NCBI GenBank assembly: GCA_045653805.1
Contig: JAZOMF010000075.1
Location: forward strand, 1 to 64,000
Length of the DNA: 64,000 bases
Reading direction: 5' to 3'
DNA from: SVTX01 sp045653805
GTDB lineage: Bacteria; Bacillota; Clostridia; Oscillospirales; CAG-272
This document shows, piece by piece, positions 1 to 8,102 of this stretch (position 1 is the stretch's first letter; the number at the start of each line of letters is the position of its first letter). A program made the position numbers and the translations under genes. Below the pieces are notes generated by a model, which made no database searches, was not told where the DNA came from, and worked only from the letters and a program-made list of their open reading frames with translations.

Positions 1-809
1 CCCTGCTTGGAGTAGAACTCGGGGGGAATAAGCATTGCGAGGTTGGTCTTACCGCAAGCGGAGGGGAACGCAGCACAAACGTACTTTGTCTCACCGTTGG
101 GGTATTCAACGCCGAGGATGAGCATGTGCTCAGCCATCCAGCCCTCTTTACGGCCGAGGAAGGATGCGATTCTGAGCGCGAAGCACTTCTTGCCGAGAAG
201 AACGTTTCCGCCGTAACCGGAGTTAACGGACCAGATGGTGTTTTCCTCAGGGAAGTGAACGATGTATCTGTTCTCTTCATCAATATCAGCGCGAGCGTGG
301 AGACCCTTGATATAGTCTGCGCTCTCACCGAGTGCCTCAAGAACGTCGTTGCCAACGCGAGTCATGATGAGCATGTTAAGAACAACGTAGATAGAGTCGG
401 TAAGCTCGATTCCGTACTTAGCGAAGGGAGAGCCTACAACACTCATGGAGTAGGGGATAACGTACATGGTACGACCCTTCATGCTTCCTGAATAAAGCTT
501 GGAAAGCTTTTCCTTGCACTCTGCGGGATCCATCCAGTTGTTGATGTTACCTGCGTCCTCCTTCTTGGAAGTGCAGATGAATGTTCTGCCCTCAACGCGA
601 GCAACGTCGTTTACAGCGGTGCGGTGGAGGTACCAACCGGGAAGCTTTTCCTGATTGAGCTTGATGATCTCACCGGTAGCACAAGCCTCGGCTCTAAGTG
701 CCTCTGCCTGCTCCTCGCTGCCATCGATCCAAACGATCTGGTCGGGCTGAGTCATAGCCGCCATATCATTGATCCAATCAAGAACAAACTTGTTGTTGGT
801 AGGTGTCAT
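1..809 (-). CDS. pckG: Phosphoenolpyruvate carboxykinase (GTP), 3'-truncated by window edge
   Basis: Reading the minus strand from the ATG at 809 gives about 269 residues that match the N-terminal half of GTP-dependent PEPCK, which interconverts oxaloacetate and phosphoenolpyruvate in the cytosol. The family P-loop-like motif PSACGKTNLAM is visible near the end, preceded by the conserved NSGYGGN and an RTMYVIPYSM segment. A strong AAGGAG ribosome site lies 7-8 bases upstream, which fixes the start. The gene runs off the left edge, so roughly half of a normal 600-residue enzyme is missing here. It is divergent from lexA. In an anaerobe it may serve gluconeogenesis or, run in reverse, CO2-fixing fermentation; direction is not visible from the sequence. 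Confidence 0.95.
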   Translation of the reverse strand, partial: MTPTNNKFVLDWINDMAAMTQPDQIVWIDGSEEQAEALRAEACATGEIIKLNQEKLPGWYLHRTAVNDVARVEGRTFICTSKKEDAGNINNWMDPAECKEKLSKLYSGSMKGRTMYVIPYSMSVVGSPFAKYGIELTDSIYVVLNMLIMTRVGNDVLEALGESADYIKGLHARADIDEENRYIVHFPEENTIWSVNSGYGGNVLLGKKCFALRIASFLGRKEGWMAEHMLILGVEYPNGETKYVCAAFPSACGKTNLAMLIPPEFYSKQ

Positions 810-1112
810 GGTTTTTCTCCTTTATATTGAGTATATTTTTTACAAAAATTTGTCGAACATAAAGTTTCACTTTATTCGCCATTATACATTTTACTATATT
901 TTTTGCAAGTTTGCAATATGTATTTTCAAAAGTTGCAAATTGTTAATATTTTCATTTGGAAATAAAGAGATTTTTAACCGAATTGGGTAATGCGCAAACA
1001 AAAAAATTCACAAATTGTTCTTTTGGTGTTTTATTATAGATGAAACAAATGTGTTAAAATATAATAAAGATACATTTGTACTAAATATTTCCTAAACAGA
1101 AAGGTAAACTTT
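810..1112. other. AT-rich divergent intergenic region, pckG / lexA
   Basis: About 300 bases with no convincing coding potential. It must hold the promoters of two divergent genes. A TATAAT at 1060-1065 could be the lexA -10, but no good -35 sits 17 bases upstream. I looked for a Gram-positive SOS box (GAAC-4-GTTC) and found only imperfect halves: GAAC-5-GTTT at 855-867 and AAACAAATGTGT at 1044-1055. LexA autoregulation is therefore plausible from the family but not demonstrated here. Confidence 0.5.
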
Positions 1113-1709
1113 ATGGAAAAGCTTAAGCCTAAGGAACAAAAGGTATACGACTACATAGTGCATTCACTGAAGGAAAAGGGCTTTGCGCCCAGTGTAAGAG
1201 ATATAATGAAGGATCTCGGTTATAAGAGCACGTCCACCGTCCACATGTACCTCAACAGACTCGATTTTTTGGGTTACATTAGCAAGGAGGACGGCAAGAG
1301 CCGTGCTATCCGCCTTGCAAACGACGACACACCTGCCGTTTGTGCTGTGCCTGTGCTTGGTACAGTAACCGCAGGTCAGCCCATTCTCGCAGAAGAGAAT
1401 TTTGAGGGGTATATCGGATTTGTTGGCAGAAGTGGCACTGACGATATGTTTGCACTCAGGGTCAAGGGTGAGAGTATGATCGAGGTTGGAATCCTCGATG
1501 GAGATATAATCATCGCAGAGAAGACTTGCTATGCTGATAACGGAGAGATCGTGGTTGCACTTATAGAGAATGAAGCAACTGTAAAGCGCTTTTTCCGTGA
1601 AAACGGTCACTATCGTCTCCAGCCCGAAAACTGCACCATGGAGCCTATAATAGTTGACGAGGTGCTCATTTTAGGCAAGGTTATCGCAATTCAGAGAAAC
1701 TACTCATAA
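1113..1709 (+). CDS. lexA: LexA SOS-response repressor
   Basis: A 198-residue protein of the usual LexA length. An N-terminal winged helix-turn-helix (about residues 27-50, SVRDIMKDLGYKSTSTVHMY) is followed by a peptidase S24 domain. The self-cleavage Ala87-Gly88 bond sits in the VTAGQP motif, and the Ser121 (GESM) and Lys158 (ATVKRF) catalytic dyad is intact, so this should be a cleavable repressor of DNA-damage genes activated by RecA filaments. An AGAAAGG ribosome site precedes the ATG. It is followed after 23 bases by nrdG, so lexA and the class III RNR activase are probably co-transcribed, an arrangement that would link dNTP supply with the damage response. Confidence 0.96.
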   Translation: MEKLKPKEQKVYDYIVHSLKEKGFAPSVRDIMKDLGYKSTSTVHMYLNRLDFLGYISKEDGKSRAIRLANDDTPAVCAVPVLGTVTAGQPILAEENFEGYIGFVGRSGTDDMFALRVKGESMIEVGILDGDIIIAEKTCYADNGEIVVALIENEATVKRFFRENGHYRLQPENCTMEPIIVDEVLILGKVIAIQRNYS

Positions 1710-1732
1710 GCTCTTTGTGAGGAATATACATA

Positions 1733-2437
1733 ATGAAAGAAAACATATTTGCCGGACTCCAAAAGCTGACTCTGCTCGATTACCCGGGCAAGGTTGCCTG
1801 TACACTTTTTACAAGGGGATGTAATTTCCGTTGCCCATTCTGTCACAATGCCTCACTGGTTGTGAGGGCGGATGAGCAGCCTACCTATACCAATGATGAA
1901 ATCTTAGCTTTTCTCAAAAAAAGGCAGGGGATACTTGACGGCGTCGCTATAACAGGCGGTGAGCCTACACTTATGAGTGGTCTCTATGATTTTATAGTAC
2001 AAGTTAAGGAGATGGAATATTCCGTAAAGCTCGATAGCAACGGCACGCGTCCCGAGGTGTTGAAAAAGCTTGTAATGAACGGTCTTGTTGATTACGTGGC
2101 GATGGATATAAAAAATTCGCCCGAAAAATACGCCTATACCTGCGGTCTTCCCAAAAGCTATGATCTTTCCAAAATAGAGGAAAGCAAAAACTTCCTTATG
2201 GAGGGTCACGTTGATTTTGAGTTCAGAACCACCGTTGCCAAGCCGTTTCACACCGAGGAGGACTTCTACAAAATCGGCGAGTGGCTGAAGGGAAGTGAGA
2301 AATACTTCCTGCAGCAGTTTAAGGATTCCGGAGACATCATCGGGCAGGAAATTTCTTCCTTTAATGAGAGTGAAATGGAAAAGTTTTTGAACGTTTTGTT
2401 ACCTTTTGTGCCAAACACACAATTACGGGGTGTGTAA
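1733..2437 (+). CDS. nrdG: Anaerobic ribonucleotide reductase activating protein (radical SAM)
   Basis: A 234-residue radical SAM enzyme that installs the glycyl radical on NrdD using S-adenosylmethionine and a 4Fe-4S cluster. The cluster motif CxxxCxxC is at Cys30, Cys34 and Cys37 (RGCNFRCPFCHNA), and a GGEPT motif binds SAM. The opening GLQKLTLLDYPGK is typical of the longer NrdG2-type activases. It starts 23 bases after lexA with a GAGG ribosome site and lies 201 bases upstream of its partner nrdD. nrdD has its own promoter, so the pair may be partly uncoupled. The gene ends close to an ACACAC/GTGTGT inverted repeat. Confidence 0.94.
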   Translation: MKENIFAGLQKLTLLDYPGKVACTLFTRGCNFRCPFCHNASLVVRADEQPTYTNDEILAFLKKRQGILDGVAITGGEPTLMSGLYDFIVQVKEMEYSVKLDSNGTRPEVLKKLVMNGLVDYVAMDIKNSPEKYAYTCGLPKSYDLSKIEESKNFLMEGHVDFEFRTTVAKPFHTEEDFYKIGEWLKGSEKYFLQQFKDSGDIIGQEISSFNESEMEKFLNVLLPFVPNTQLRGV

Positions 2438-2483
2438 ACTGGATATTGTGCCGAATTTCGACAAAAAACACAATATCTTGTGT
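2436..2483 (+). promoter_or_regulatory. Probable NrdR boxes upstream of nrdD
   Basis: The 16-mer ACACAATATCTTGTGT at 2468-2483 fits the NrdR-box consensus (acaCwATATwTwGtgt) very closely. A weaker copy at 2436-2451 (AAACTGGATATTGTGC) lies exactly 32 bases upstream, matching the strong copy at 11 of 16 positions; paired boxes about three helical turns apart are the known NrdR layout. The boxes sit just upstream of the nrdD -35, so repression by ATP/dATP-sensing NrdR is likely. nrdR itself is not in the window. Confidence 0.75.
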
Positions 2484-2490
2484 TATAGGG

Positions 2491-2519
2491 TTGACAAACA
2501 CCACTAAATATAGTATAAT
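2491..2519 (+). promoter_or_regulatory. Consensus sigma-A promoter of nrdD
   Basis: TTGACA at 2491-2496 and TATAAT at 2514-2519 with a 17-base spacer, a perfect match to the housekeeping consensus. It lies directly after the strong NrdR box. Confidence 0.85.
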
Positions 2520-2527
2520 GCTAATGC

Positions 2528-2587
2528 GGCGCGGATGGCTGTCCGCGCCTATTTTATGCCATTTTTTGCCGAAACCTATATGGCATA
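2528..2587 (+). other. nrdD leader with two stem-loops
   Basis: Right after the promoter, GGCGCGGA (2528-2535) pairs with TCCGCGCC (2542-2549) around a six-base loop, and TATGCCAT (2555-2562) pairs with ATGGCATA (2580-2587). The first stem could act as an attenuator but has only a weak T tract; role unknown. Confidence 0.5.
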
Positions 2588-2638
2588 AGGAATTTTTATG
2601 TTTAAATTTTAAAATATTATAATTTCAAGGAGAAAGAA

Positions 2639-5053
2639 ATGTACAGCGTTCAAAAGAGAGACGGAAAAATCGTAGAATTCAATTTGAGCCGCATTTCGGA
2701 TGCTATCAGACTTGCATTCGAAGCTCAGGAAAAGCAGTTTAACCAGAATATCATCGACTTCTTGGCACTCAAGGTCACCGCAGATTTTGAGAACAAGATC
2801 AAGGACGGACTTATCGCAGTTGAGGACATCCAGGACAGTGTAGAGTCGGTTCTCGTTCAGGCAGGATATGCAGACGTTGCAAAGGCATATATTCTTTACC
2901 GCCGCCAGAGAGAAAAGCTCAGAAACGTTCAGGGTACAGCTCTCGACTACAAGGAAACCGTTGATAAGTACCTCCAGGCTCTTGACTGGAGAGTTAAGGA
3001 GAACTCTACCGTTACCTACTCCGTAGGTGGTCTTATCCTTTCCAACTCCGGCGCTATCACCGCTAACTACTGGCTCAGCGAGGTTTACGACGATGAGATC
3101 GCAAACGCGCACAGAAACGTTGATATCCACATTCACGACCTTTCCATGCTCACCGGCTACTGTGCAGGTTGGTCGCTCAAGCAGCTTATTCAGGAGGGTC
3201 TCGGCGGTGTAACCGGTAAGATCACTTCCTCTCCCGCAGGTCACCTTTCCACCCTCTGCAACCAGATGGTAAACTTCCTCGGTATCATGCAGAACGAGTG
3301 GGCAGGCGCGCAGGCATTCTCCTCCTTTGATACATACCTCGCTCCCTTCGTAAAGGTTGATAACCTTTCCTATAAGGAAGTAAAGCAGTGCATCCAGTCT
3401 TTCATTTACGGCGTAAATACTCCTTCCCGTTGGGGTACTCAGTCTCCTTTTACCAACATCACTCTCGATTGGACCGTTCCTAACGACCTTGCGGAGCTTA
3501 ACTGTATCGTTGGCGGCAAGGAAATGGACTTCAAGTACAAGGATTGTAAGAAGGAAATGGACATGATCAACAAGGCGTTCATCGAGATCATGATCGAGGG
3601 CGACGCGAACGGCCGTGGCTTCCAGTATCCTATCCCCACCTACTCCATCACCCGTGACTTCGACTGGTCCGAAACCGAGAACAACAAGCTTCTCTTCGAG
3701 ATGACCGCAAAGTACGGTACTCCTTACTTCTCCAACTACATTAACTCCGATATGGAGCCTTCTGATGTTCGTTCCATGTGCTGCCGTCTTCGTCTTGACC
3801 TTCGTGAGCTTCGTAAGAAGTCCGGTGGTTTCTTCGGAAGTGGTGAGTCCACAGGATCTGTCGGCGTTGTAACTATCAACATGCCCAGAATTGCTTACCT
3901 TGCAGAGAACGAAGAGGACTTCTACAAGCGACTTGATAAGCTTATGGACATCTCCGCTCGCTCCCTCAAGACCAAGAGAACCGTTATCACCAAGCTCCTT
4001 GATGAGGGTCTGTATCCTTACACCAAGAGATACCTCGGTACCTTCAACAACCACTTCTCGACCATCGGTCTCGTTGGTATGAACGAGGTTGGTCTTAATG
4101 CTAAGTGGCTCAGAGCAGATATGACTCATAAGGAGACCCAGGAGTTCACCAAGAACGTTCTCAACCACATGAGAGAGAGACTTTCCGACTATCAGGAAAT
4201 GTACGGCGACCTCTACAACCTTGAGGCAACTCCCGCAGAATCCACCTCTTACCGCTTCGCAAAGCACGATAGAAAGAGATGGCCCGACATTATTACTGCT
4301 ACCGATAATGTAAAGGCTCCTTACTACACCAACTCCAGCCATCTTCCTGTTAGCTACACCGAGGACATCTTCGACGCTCTCGATATTCAGGACGAGCTCC
4401 AGACCCTCTACACCTCGGGTACTGTATTCCATGCATTCCTCGGTGAGAAGCTTCCCACTTGGAAGAGTGCAGCTAACCTTGTCCGTAAGATTGCAGAGAA
4501 CTACAAGCTTCCTTACTACACCATGTCTCCCACATACTCTGTATGTGTTGATCACGGATATATAAACGGTGAAGAGTACACCTGTCCCAAGTGCGGTAAA
4601 AAGACCGAGGTTTATAGCCGAATCACCGGCTACTACCGTCCCGTTCAGAACTGGAATGACGGTAAGAGCCAGGAGTTCAAGGAGAGAAGAACTTACAACA
4701 TCGATCGCTCCACCCAGCTTCACCCCGAGATAAACATCGGTACTGATAGCGTAAGAACTATCAACATGATCACCGAGCCCGTTGTGGAGGAAGAGTGCGT
4801 ATGCGAGACCGCAACAGGCAAACAGATCCTTCTCTTCGCTACCAAGACCTGTCCCAACTGCAAGATCGCAGCTGAATTCCTTGAGAAGGCGGGCTTTGAG
4901 TTTGAAAAGCTTTATGCAGACGAGCATCTCGATCTTGTTGCTCTGTACGGAATTAAGCAGGCTCCCACCCTCGTAGTTGTTGAGGACGGAGTTGAGATTG
5001 CCAAGGCCGCAAACCTCTCCAACATAAAGAAGTTTATTGAAACTTCTCTCTAA
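2639..5053 (+). CDS. nrdD: Class III anaerobic ribonucleoside-triphosphate reductase with fused C-terminal redoxin
   Basis: An 804-residue NrdD that makes deoxyribonucleotides under anoxia. Residues about 1-90 form an ATP-cone (MYSVQKRDGKIVEF), the allosteric activity switch. The catalytic barrel follows, then a zinc site (CVDHGY and CPKC), then the glycyl-radical motif RITGYYRPVQNWN with Gly664. Normal NrdD ends shortly after that glycine, but here a glutaredoxin/NrdH-like domain continues from about residue 724 to the end with a redox motif CPNC (Cys738, Cys741) and a cis-proline APT segment. The fused redoxin suggests that a thiol system rather than formate supplies electrons. AAGGAG precedes the start; trxB follows. 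Confidence 0.95.
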   Translation: MYSVQKRDGKIVEFNLSRISDAIRLAFEAQEKQFNQNIIDFLALKVTADFENKIKDGLIAVEDIQDSVESVLVQAGYADVAKAYILYRRQREKLRNVQGTALDYKETVDKYLQALDWRVKENSTVTYSVGGLILSNSGAITANYWLSEVYDDEIANAHRNVDIHIHDLSMLTGYCAGWSLKQLIQEGLGGVTGKITSSPAGHLSTLCNQMVNFLGIMQNEWAGAQAFSSFDTYLAPFVKVDNLSYKEVKQCIQSFIYGVNTPSRWGTQSPFTNITLDWTVPNDLAELNCIVGGKEMDFKYKDCKKEMDMINKAFIEIMIEGDANGRGFQYPIPTYSITRDFDWSETENNKLLFEMTAKYGTPYFSNYINSDMEPSDVRSMCCRLRLDLRELRKKSGGFFGSGESTGSVGVVTINMPRIAYLAENEEDFYKRLDKLMDISARSLKTKRTVITKLLDEGLYPYTKRYLGTFNNHFSTIGLVGMNEVGLNAKWLRADMTHKETQEFTKNVLNHMRERLSDYQEMYGDLYNLEATPAESTSYRFAKHDRKRWPDIITATDNVKAPYYTNSSHLPVSYTEDIFDALDIQDELQTLYTSGTVFHAFLGEKLPTWKSAANLVRKIAENYKLPYYTMSPTYSVCVDHGYINGEEYTCPKCGKKTEVYSRITGYYRPVQNWNDGKSQEFKERRTYNIDRSTQLHPEINIGTDSVRTINMITEPVVEEECVCETATGKQILLFATKTCPNCKIAAEFLEKAGFEFEKLYADEHLDLVALYGIKQAPTLVVVEDGVEIAKAANLSNIKKFIETSL

Positions 5054-5068
5054 TAATTGTTTAATTAA

Positions 5069-5095
5069 AGAGGAAAACGTAAATCGTTTTCCTCT
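5069..5095 (+). other. Intergenic hairpin between nrdD and trxB
   Basis: AGAGGAAAACG (5069-5079) pairs perfectly with CGTTTTCCTCT (5085-5095) around TAAAT. There is no T tract after it, so it may be a processing or attenuation element separating nrdD from trxB rather than a full terminator. Confidence 0.6.
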
Positions 5096-5127
5096 AATTA
5101 ATCCAATTTTCAGAAAGGATTTTTCCA

Positions 5128-6033
5128 ATGTATGATTTAATCGTTATCGGCGCAGGTCCTGCGGGACTTACCGCCGCTATATATGCACGTAGAGCAGATA
5201 AAAGCGTTCTCGTGCTTGATAAGGGAATGTTCGGCGGTCAGATGACCTTTTCCCCTAAAATAGAAAACTACCCCGGATATAACCAGATCAGCGGTAACGA
5301 GCTTGCTGAAAAGATGGTATCTCAGGCAATAGAAATGGGTGCCGAGCTTGATATGGCAGAGGTTACCGGCATCGAAAAGGAGGGCGACCTCTTCTGCATA
5401 TTCTGCGGTGACGACGTTTATATGTCCAAGACCGTTATTATCGCAACCGGTGCACGCCACCGTCTCCTTGGTATCGACAGAGAAGAGGAGTTCATCGGCG
5501 AGGGTATCTCCTTCTGCGCAGTTTGTGACGGCGCATTCTATGCAGGGAAAACCGTAGCCGTTATCGGTGGCGGTAACTCCGCGCTCCAAGAAGCAATTAT
5601 GCTCTCCGACGGATGTGAGAAGGTATACGTTGTTCAGAACCTTGATTTCCTTACAGGTGAAGAGAAGCTTGCTGAAATTCTCAAGAAGAGAAAGAACGTT
5701 GAGATTATCTACGGATGCACCGTTGAAGCAATTCACGGTAACGACAATTTCGGCGGCATAGTTATCAAGAATACCGCAACAGGAGAAAAGACCAGACTCG
5801 ACCTTGACGGAATGTTCGTAGCAATCGGACAGGTTCCCGAAAATGAGGCTTATAAGAACGTTGTCTCTCTCTCCGATAGAGGATACGTTGTTTCCGACGA
5901 GAATTGCTTGACCCAGACAGAAGGTCTCTTCGTTGCAGGTGACTGCAGAACAAAGTTCATCAGACAGATCTCTACCGCTTGCGGAGATGGAGCAGTTGCA
6001 GCTCTCGCCGCTTGCAGGTATTTAGATGCATAA
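5128..6033 (+). CDS. trxB: Thioredoxin reductase-like flavoprotein lacking the NADPH 2'-phosphate motif
   Basis: A 301-residue low-Mr thioredoxin reductase fold: FAD-binding GAGPAG (9-14), the redox pair Cys130/Cys133 in FCAVCDG, a nucleotide-binding GGGNSA (148-153) and the C-terminal GLFVAGD FAD motif. The canonical HRRxxxR motif that binds the NADPH phosphate is missing; the equivalent stretch reads VVQNLDFLTGEEK (168-180). The donor may therefore be NADH or another carrier rather than NADPH. It sits 74 bases after nrdD, whose fused redoxin is an obvious candidate substrate; the thioredoxin gene lies 2.2 kb downstream. The AGAAAGG ribosome site supports the start. Confidence 0.9.
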   Translation: MYDLIVIGAGPAGLTAAIYARRADKSVLVLDKGMFGGQMTFSPKIENYPGYNQISGNELAEKMVSQAIEMGAELDMAEVTGIEKEGDLFCIFCGDDVYMSKTVIIATGARHRLLGIDREEEFIGEGISFCAVCDGAFYAGKTVAVIGGGNSALQEAIMLSDGCEKVYVVQNLDFLTGEEKLAEILKKRKNVEIIYGCTVEAIHGNDNFGGIVIKNTATGEKTRLDLDGMFVAIGQVPENEAYKNVVSLSDRGYVVSDENCLTQTEGLFVAGDCRTKFIRQISTACGDGAVAALAACRYLDA

Positions 6034-6036
6034 GAT

Positions 6037-6084
6037 TATGGGGGAAGGAAAAACTTCTTGAAAGAAGTTTTTCCTTCCCCCATA
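6037..6084. repeat. Perfect 23-bp inverted repeat (REP-like / terminator)
   Basis: Both arms of 23 bases (6037-6059 and 6062-6084) are perfectly complementary around a GA centre; the arm begins TATGGGGGAAGG and ends AACTTCTT. It starts four bases after the trxB stop and probably terminates transcription. The stem is much longer than an ordinary terminator and has no T tract, and the following bases echo the CTTGAAAAG pattern, so it may be a member of a dispersed palindromic repeat family. No second copy occurs in this window. Confidence 0.8.
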
Positions 6085-6143
6085 CCCCTAACCTTTTCAA
6101 GAACTTTTCCAAAAAAGAATAGATATTATTTTCTTTAAATCTA

Positions 6144-6172
6144 TTGATTTAATTTATGTTTTATGGTAGAAT
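6144..6172 (+). promoter_or_regulatory. Promoter of the suf operon
   Basis: TTGATT (6144-6149) and TAGAAT (6167-6172), spacer 17. Near-consensus and suitably placed 55 bases before sufC. Confidence 0.6.
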
Positions 6173-6226
6173 ATTATTGGCAAATAATGCTTTTATATAT
6201 ATAGTGCTTCAGAAAGGAAAAACAGA

Positions 6227-6958
6227 ATGTTAGAGATCAAAAATCTGACTTATACGGTTATCGACGAAAACACCGGCAAGGAAAACCGTATAATTGATGA
6301 TATAAGTCTTACCATTAACGACCGTTTCGTTGCCATCACAGGCCCTAACGGCGGCGGTAAGTCTACACTCGCAAAGCTTATTGCGGGTATATATAAGGCG
6401 ACCTCGGGTCAGATACTTCTGGATGGCGTGGATATTACCAATATGTCCATCACTGAGAGAGCCAACGCGGGCATTAGCTTTGCTTTCCAGCAGCCCGTAA
6501 GATTTAAGGGCATTACTGTCAAGGATCTTATTTCCTTGGCGGCAGGAAGCAAAATTTCGGTTGCAGAGGCGTGCAAATACCTCTCCGAGGTTGGTCTTTG
6601 CGCAAAGGAGTACGTAAACCGTGAGGTAAACGAATCCTTATCTGGCGGCGAGCTTAAAAGAATCGAGATCGCTATGATAAACGCCCGCGGCACTAAATTT
6701 TCCATCTTCGATGAGCCCGAGGCGGGAATCGACCTTTGGAGCTTCAATAACCTTATCAAGGTTTTTGAGAAGATGCACGAAAGAACCCACGGCTGCATTC
6801 TTATAATCTCCCACCAGGAGAGAATCCTCGATATTGCAGATAAGATCGTGGTAGTATCAGACGGAAAGATATCCGCATACGGCGAAAAGGCTGCAATTCT
6901 GCCCGATCTTTTGTCGGCGCAGGCAGGATGCAAGTTCACACAGGGAGGTGACGAGTAA
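6227..6958 (+). CDS. sufC: SufC/SmsC-type Fe-S cluster assembly ATPase
   Basis: A 243-residue ABC-type ATPase. Walker A is GPNGGGKST (39-47), the signature motif is LSGGELKR (138-145), Walker B is FSIFDEPEAGID, and an ISHQ switch histidine follows. The signature and the acidic DEPEAGID are typical of SufC rather than of transport ATPases, and no membrane gene is nearby. It overlaps the downstream sufB by one base (TAATG), indicating translational coupling. Together they form a minimal two-gene SufBC (SMS-like) system as found in many strict anaerobes, with no sufS, sufU or sufD in this locus. It acts in the cytosol as the motor of the Fe-S scaffold. Confidence 0.9.
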   Translation: MLEIKNLTYTVIDENTGKENRIIDDISLTINDRFVAITGPNGGGKSTLAKLIAGIYKATSGQILLDGVDITNMSITERANAGISFAFQQPVRFKGITVKDLISLAAGSKISVAEACKYLSEVGLCAKEYVNREVNESLSGGELKRIEIAMINARGTKFSIFDEPEAGIDLWSFNNLIKVFEKMHERTHGCILIISHQERILDIADKIVVVSDGKISAYGEKAAILPDLLSAQAGCKFTQGGDE

Positions 6959-7890
6959 TGGCAGAGAAGAAGCTTGACAGTATCAAACTTAACCTCCTCC
7001 GTCAGGTCGCTGACCTTGAAACCGTTCCTACGGGAGCTTACTCCATCCGTGTTGACGGTGAAACCTTTGATAAGCAGTCCTCCGAGAATATTATTATCGA
7101 GAAAAAGACGGACAAGCCCGGTATTGATATCTATATCAAGGCGGCAGGCAAGCGCGAGAGCGTCCATATCCCTGTAATTTTGGCGGAAAGTGGACTCAAA
7201 GAGGTCGTTTACAACGATTTCCACATCGAAGAGGGCGCAGACGTGCTTATTGTCGCAGGATGCGGCATTCATAACTGCGGTGTTCAGGATAGTGAGCATA
7301 GCGGTATCCACAGCTTCTACCTTGGCAAAAACGCGAAGGTAAAATACGTTGAAAAACACTACGGAGACGGCGACGGAAACGGCAAGAATATTATGAATCC
7401 CCATACCGTGGTAGAGCTTGCGGAGGGCGCATATATGGAAATGGAAACCACCCAGATCAAAGGCGTTGACTCCACCAAGCGTAAGACCGAGGCAGTGCTT
7501 CATGAAAAGTCCACTCTTATCGTTTACGAAAAGATAATGACCCACGGCGAGCAGTTTGCGGAGACCGAGTTCGTAGTTGACCTCAAGGGCGAGGATTGCG
7601 GCACACAGGTAGTTTCCCGTTCCGTTGCAAAGGATAACTCCCGTCAGCTCTTTATTTCCGATGTTGTTGGTAATGCAAAATGCTCCGGTCACACCGAATG
7701 CGATGCAATTATTATGGATAACGCAAGCGTAGTTGCGATCCCCAAAATCGTGGCAAACGATACCGAGGCATCCCTTATCCACGAGGCGGCTATCGGTAAG
7801 ATCGCAGGAGAGCAGCTTATCAAGCTCATGACCCTCGGTCTTGACGAAAAGCAGGCAGAGGAAGAGATCATCAACGGATTCTTGAAGTAA
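6958..7890 (+). CDS. sufB: SufB/SufD-family Fe-S scaffold protein (SmsB-like)
   Basis: A 310-residue member of the SufB/SufD beta-helix family, much shorter than the 470-residue SufB of aerobes and consistent with the minimal scaffold form found in anaerobes and archaea. The C-terminal signature HEAAIGK is present; cysteines occur in the core (AGCGIHNCG, GEDCGT, NAKCSGH). With SufC it should build and transfer Fe-S clusters to apoproteins. It begins inside the sufC stop codon and is followed after 14 bases by the FTR-like gene, suggesting a suf-FTR-thioredoxin transcription unit. Confidence 0.88.
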   Translation: MAEKKLDSIKLNLLRQVADLETVPTGAYSIRVDGETFDKQSSENIIIEKKTDKPGIDIYIKAAGKRESVHIPVILAESGLKEVVYNDFHIEEGADVLIVAGCGIHNCGVQDSEHSGIHSFYLGKNAKVKYVEKHYGDGDGNGKNIMNPHTVVELAEGAYMEMETTQIKGVDSTKRKTEAVLHEKSTLIVYEKIMTHGEQFAETEFVVDLKGEDCGTQVVSRSVAKDNSRQLFISDVVGNAKCSGHTECDAIIMDNASVVAIPKIVANDTEASLIHEAAIGKIAGEQLIKLMTLGLDEKQAEEEIINGFLK

Positions 7891-7904
7891 TTTGAGGTAA
7901 ATTT

Positions 7905-8102
7905 ATGAAAATAACCGAAAATCCCGATAAAGAGCTTGTTGCCATCGTAAAGGAAGGGCTTAAAAGACGAAACGGATACTGCCCTTGCCGCAGAGAGGAC
8001 AAGCCCGAGTACAAGTGCATGTGCGAGGAATTCAAGGCGCAGATAAAAGATCCCGACTTTGAGGGCTATTGCCACTGTATGCTATATTACAAGAGCAAGT
8101 AA
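7905..8102 (+). CDS. Ferredoxin:thioredoxin reductase catalytic-subunit-like small protein
   Basis: A 65-residue protein with all six cysteines of the FTR catalytic-chain pattern: CPC (26-28), CMC (38-40) and CHC (56-58). In the known enzyme four of these hold a 4Fe-4S cluster and two form the active disulfide that passes electrons from ferredoxin to thioredoxin. Spacing differs from the plant/cyanobacterial form (here 9 and 15 residues between pairs instead of 16 and 8), and no separate variable subunit is seen, as in other anaerobe homologues. It lies between sufB, which could supply its cluster, and trxA, its likely partner. A GAGG ribosome site precedes the start. Confidence 0.82.
   Translation: MKITENPDKELVAIVKEGLKRRNGYCPCRREDKPEYKCMCEEFKAQIKDPDFEGYCHCMLYYKSK

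Noticed and set aside
855..867. SOS box upstream of lexA
   Set aside because: GAAC and GTTT are five bases apart instead of four and lie far from the lexA start.
2609..5128. Open frame of 839 codons on the minus strand opposite nrdD
   Set aside because: It lies fully over nrdD, has no ribosome site or domain, and results from the codon bias of the real gene.
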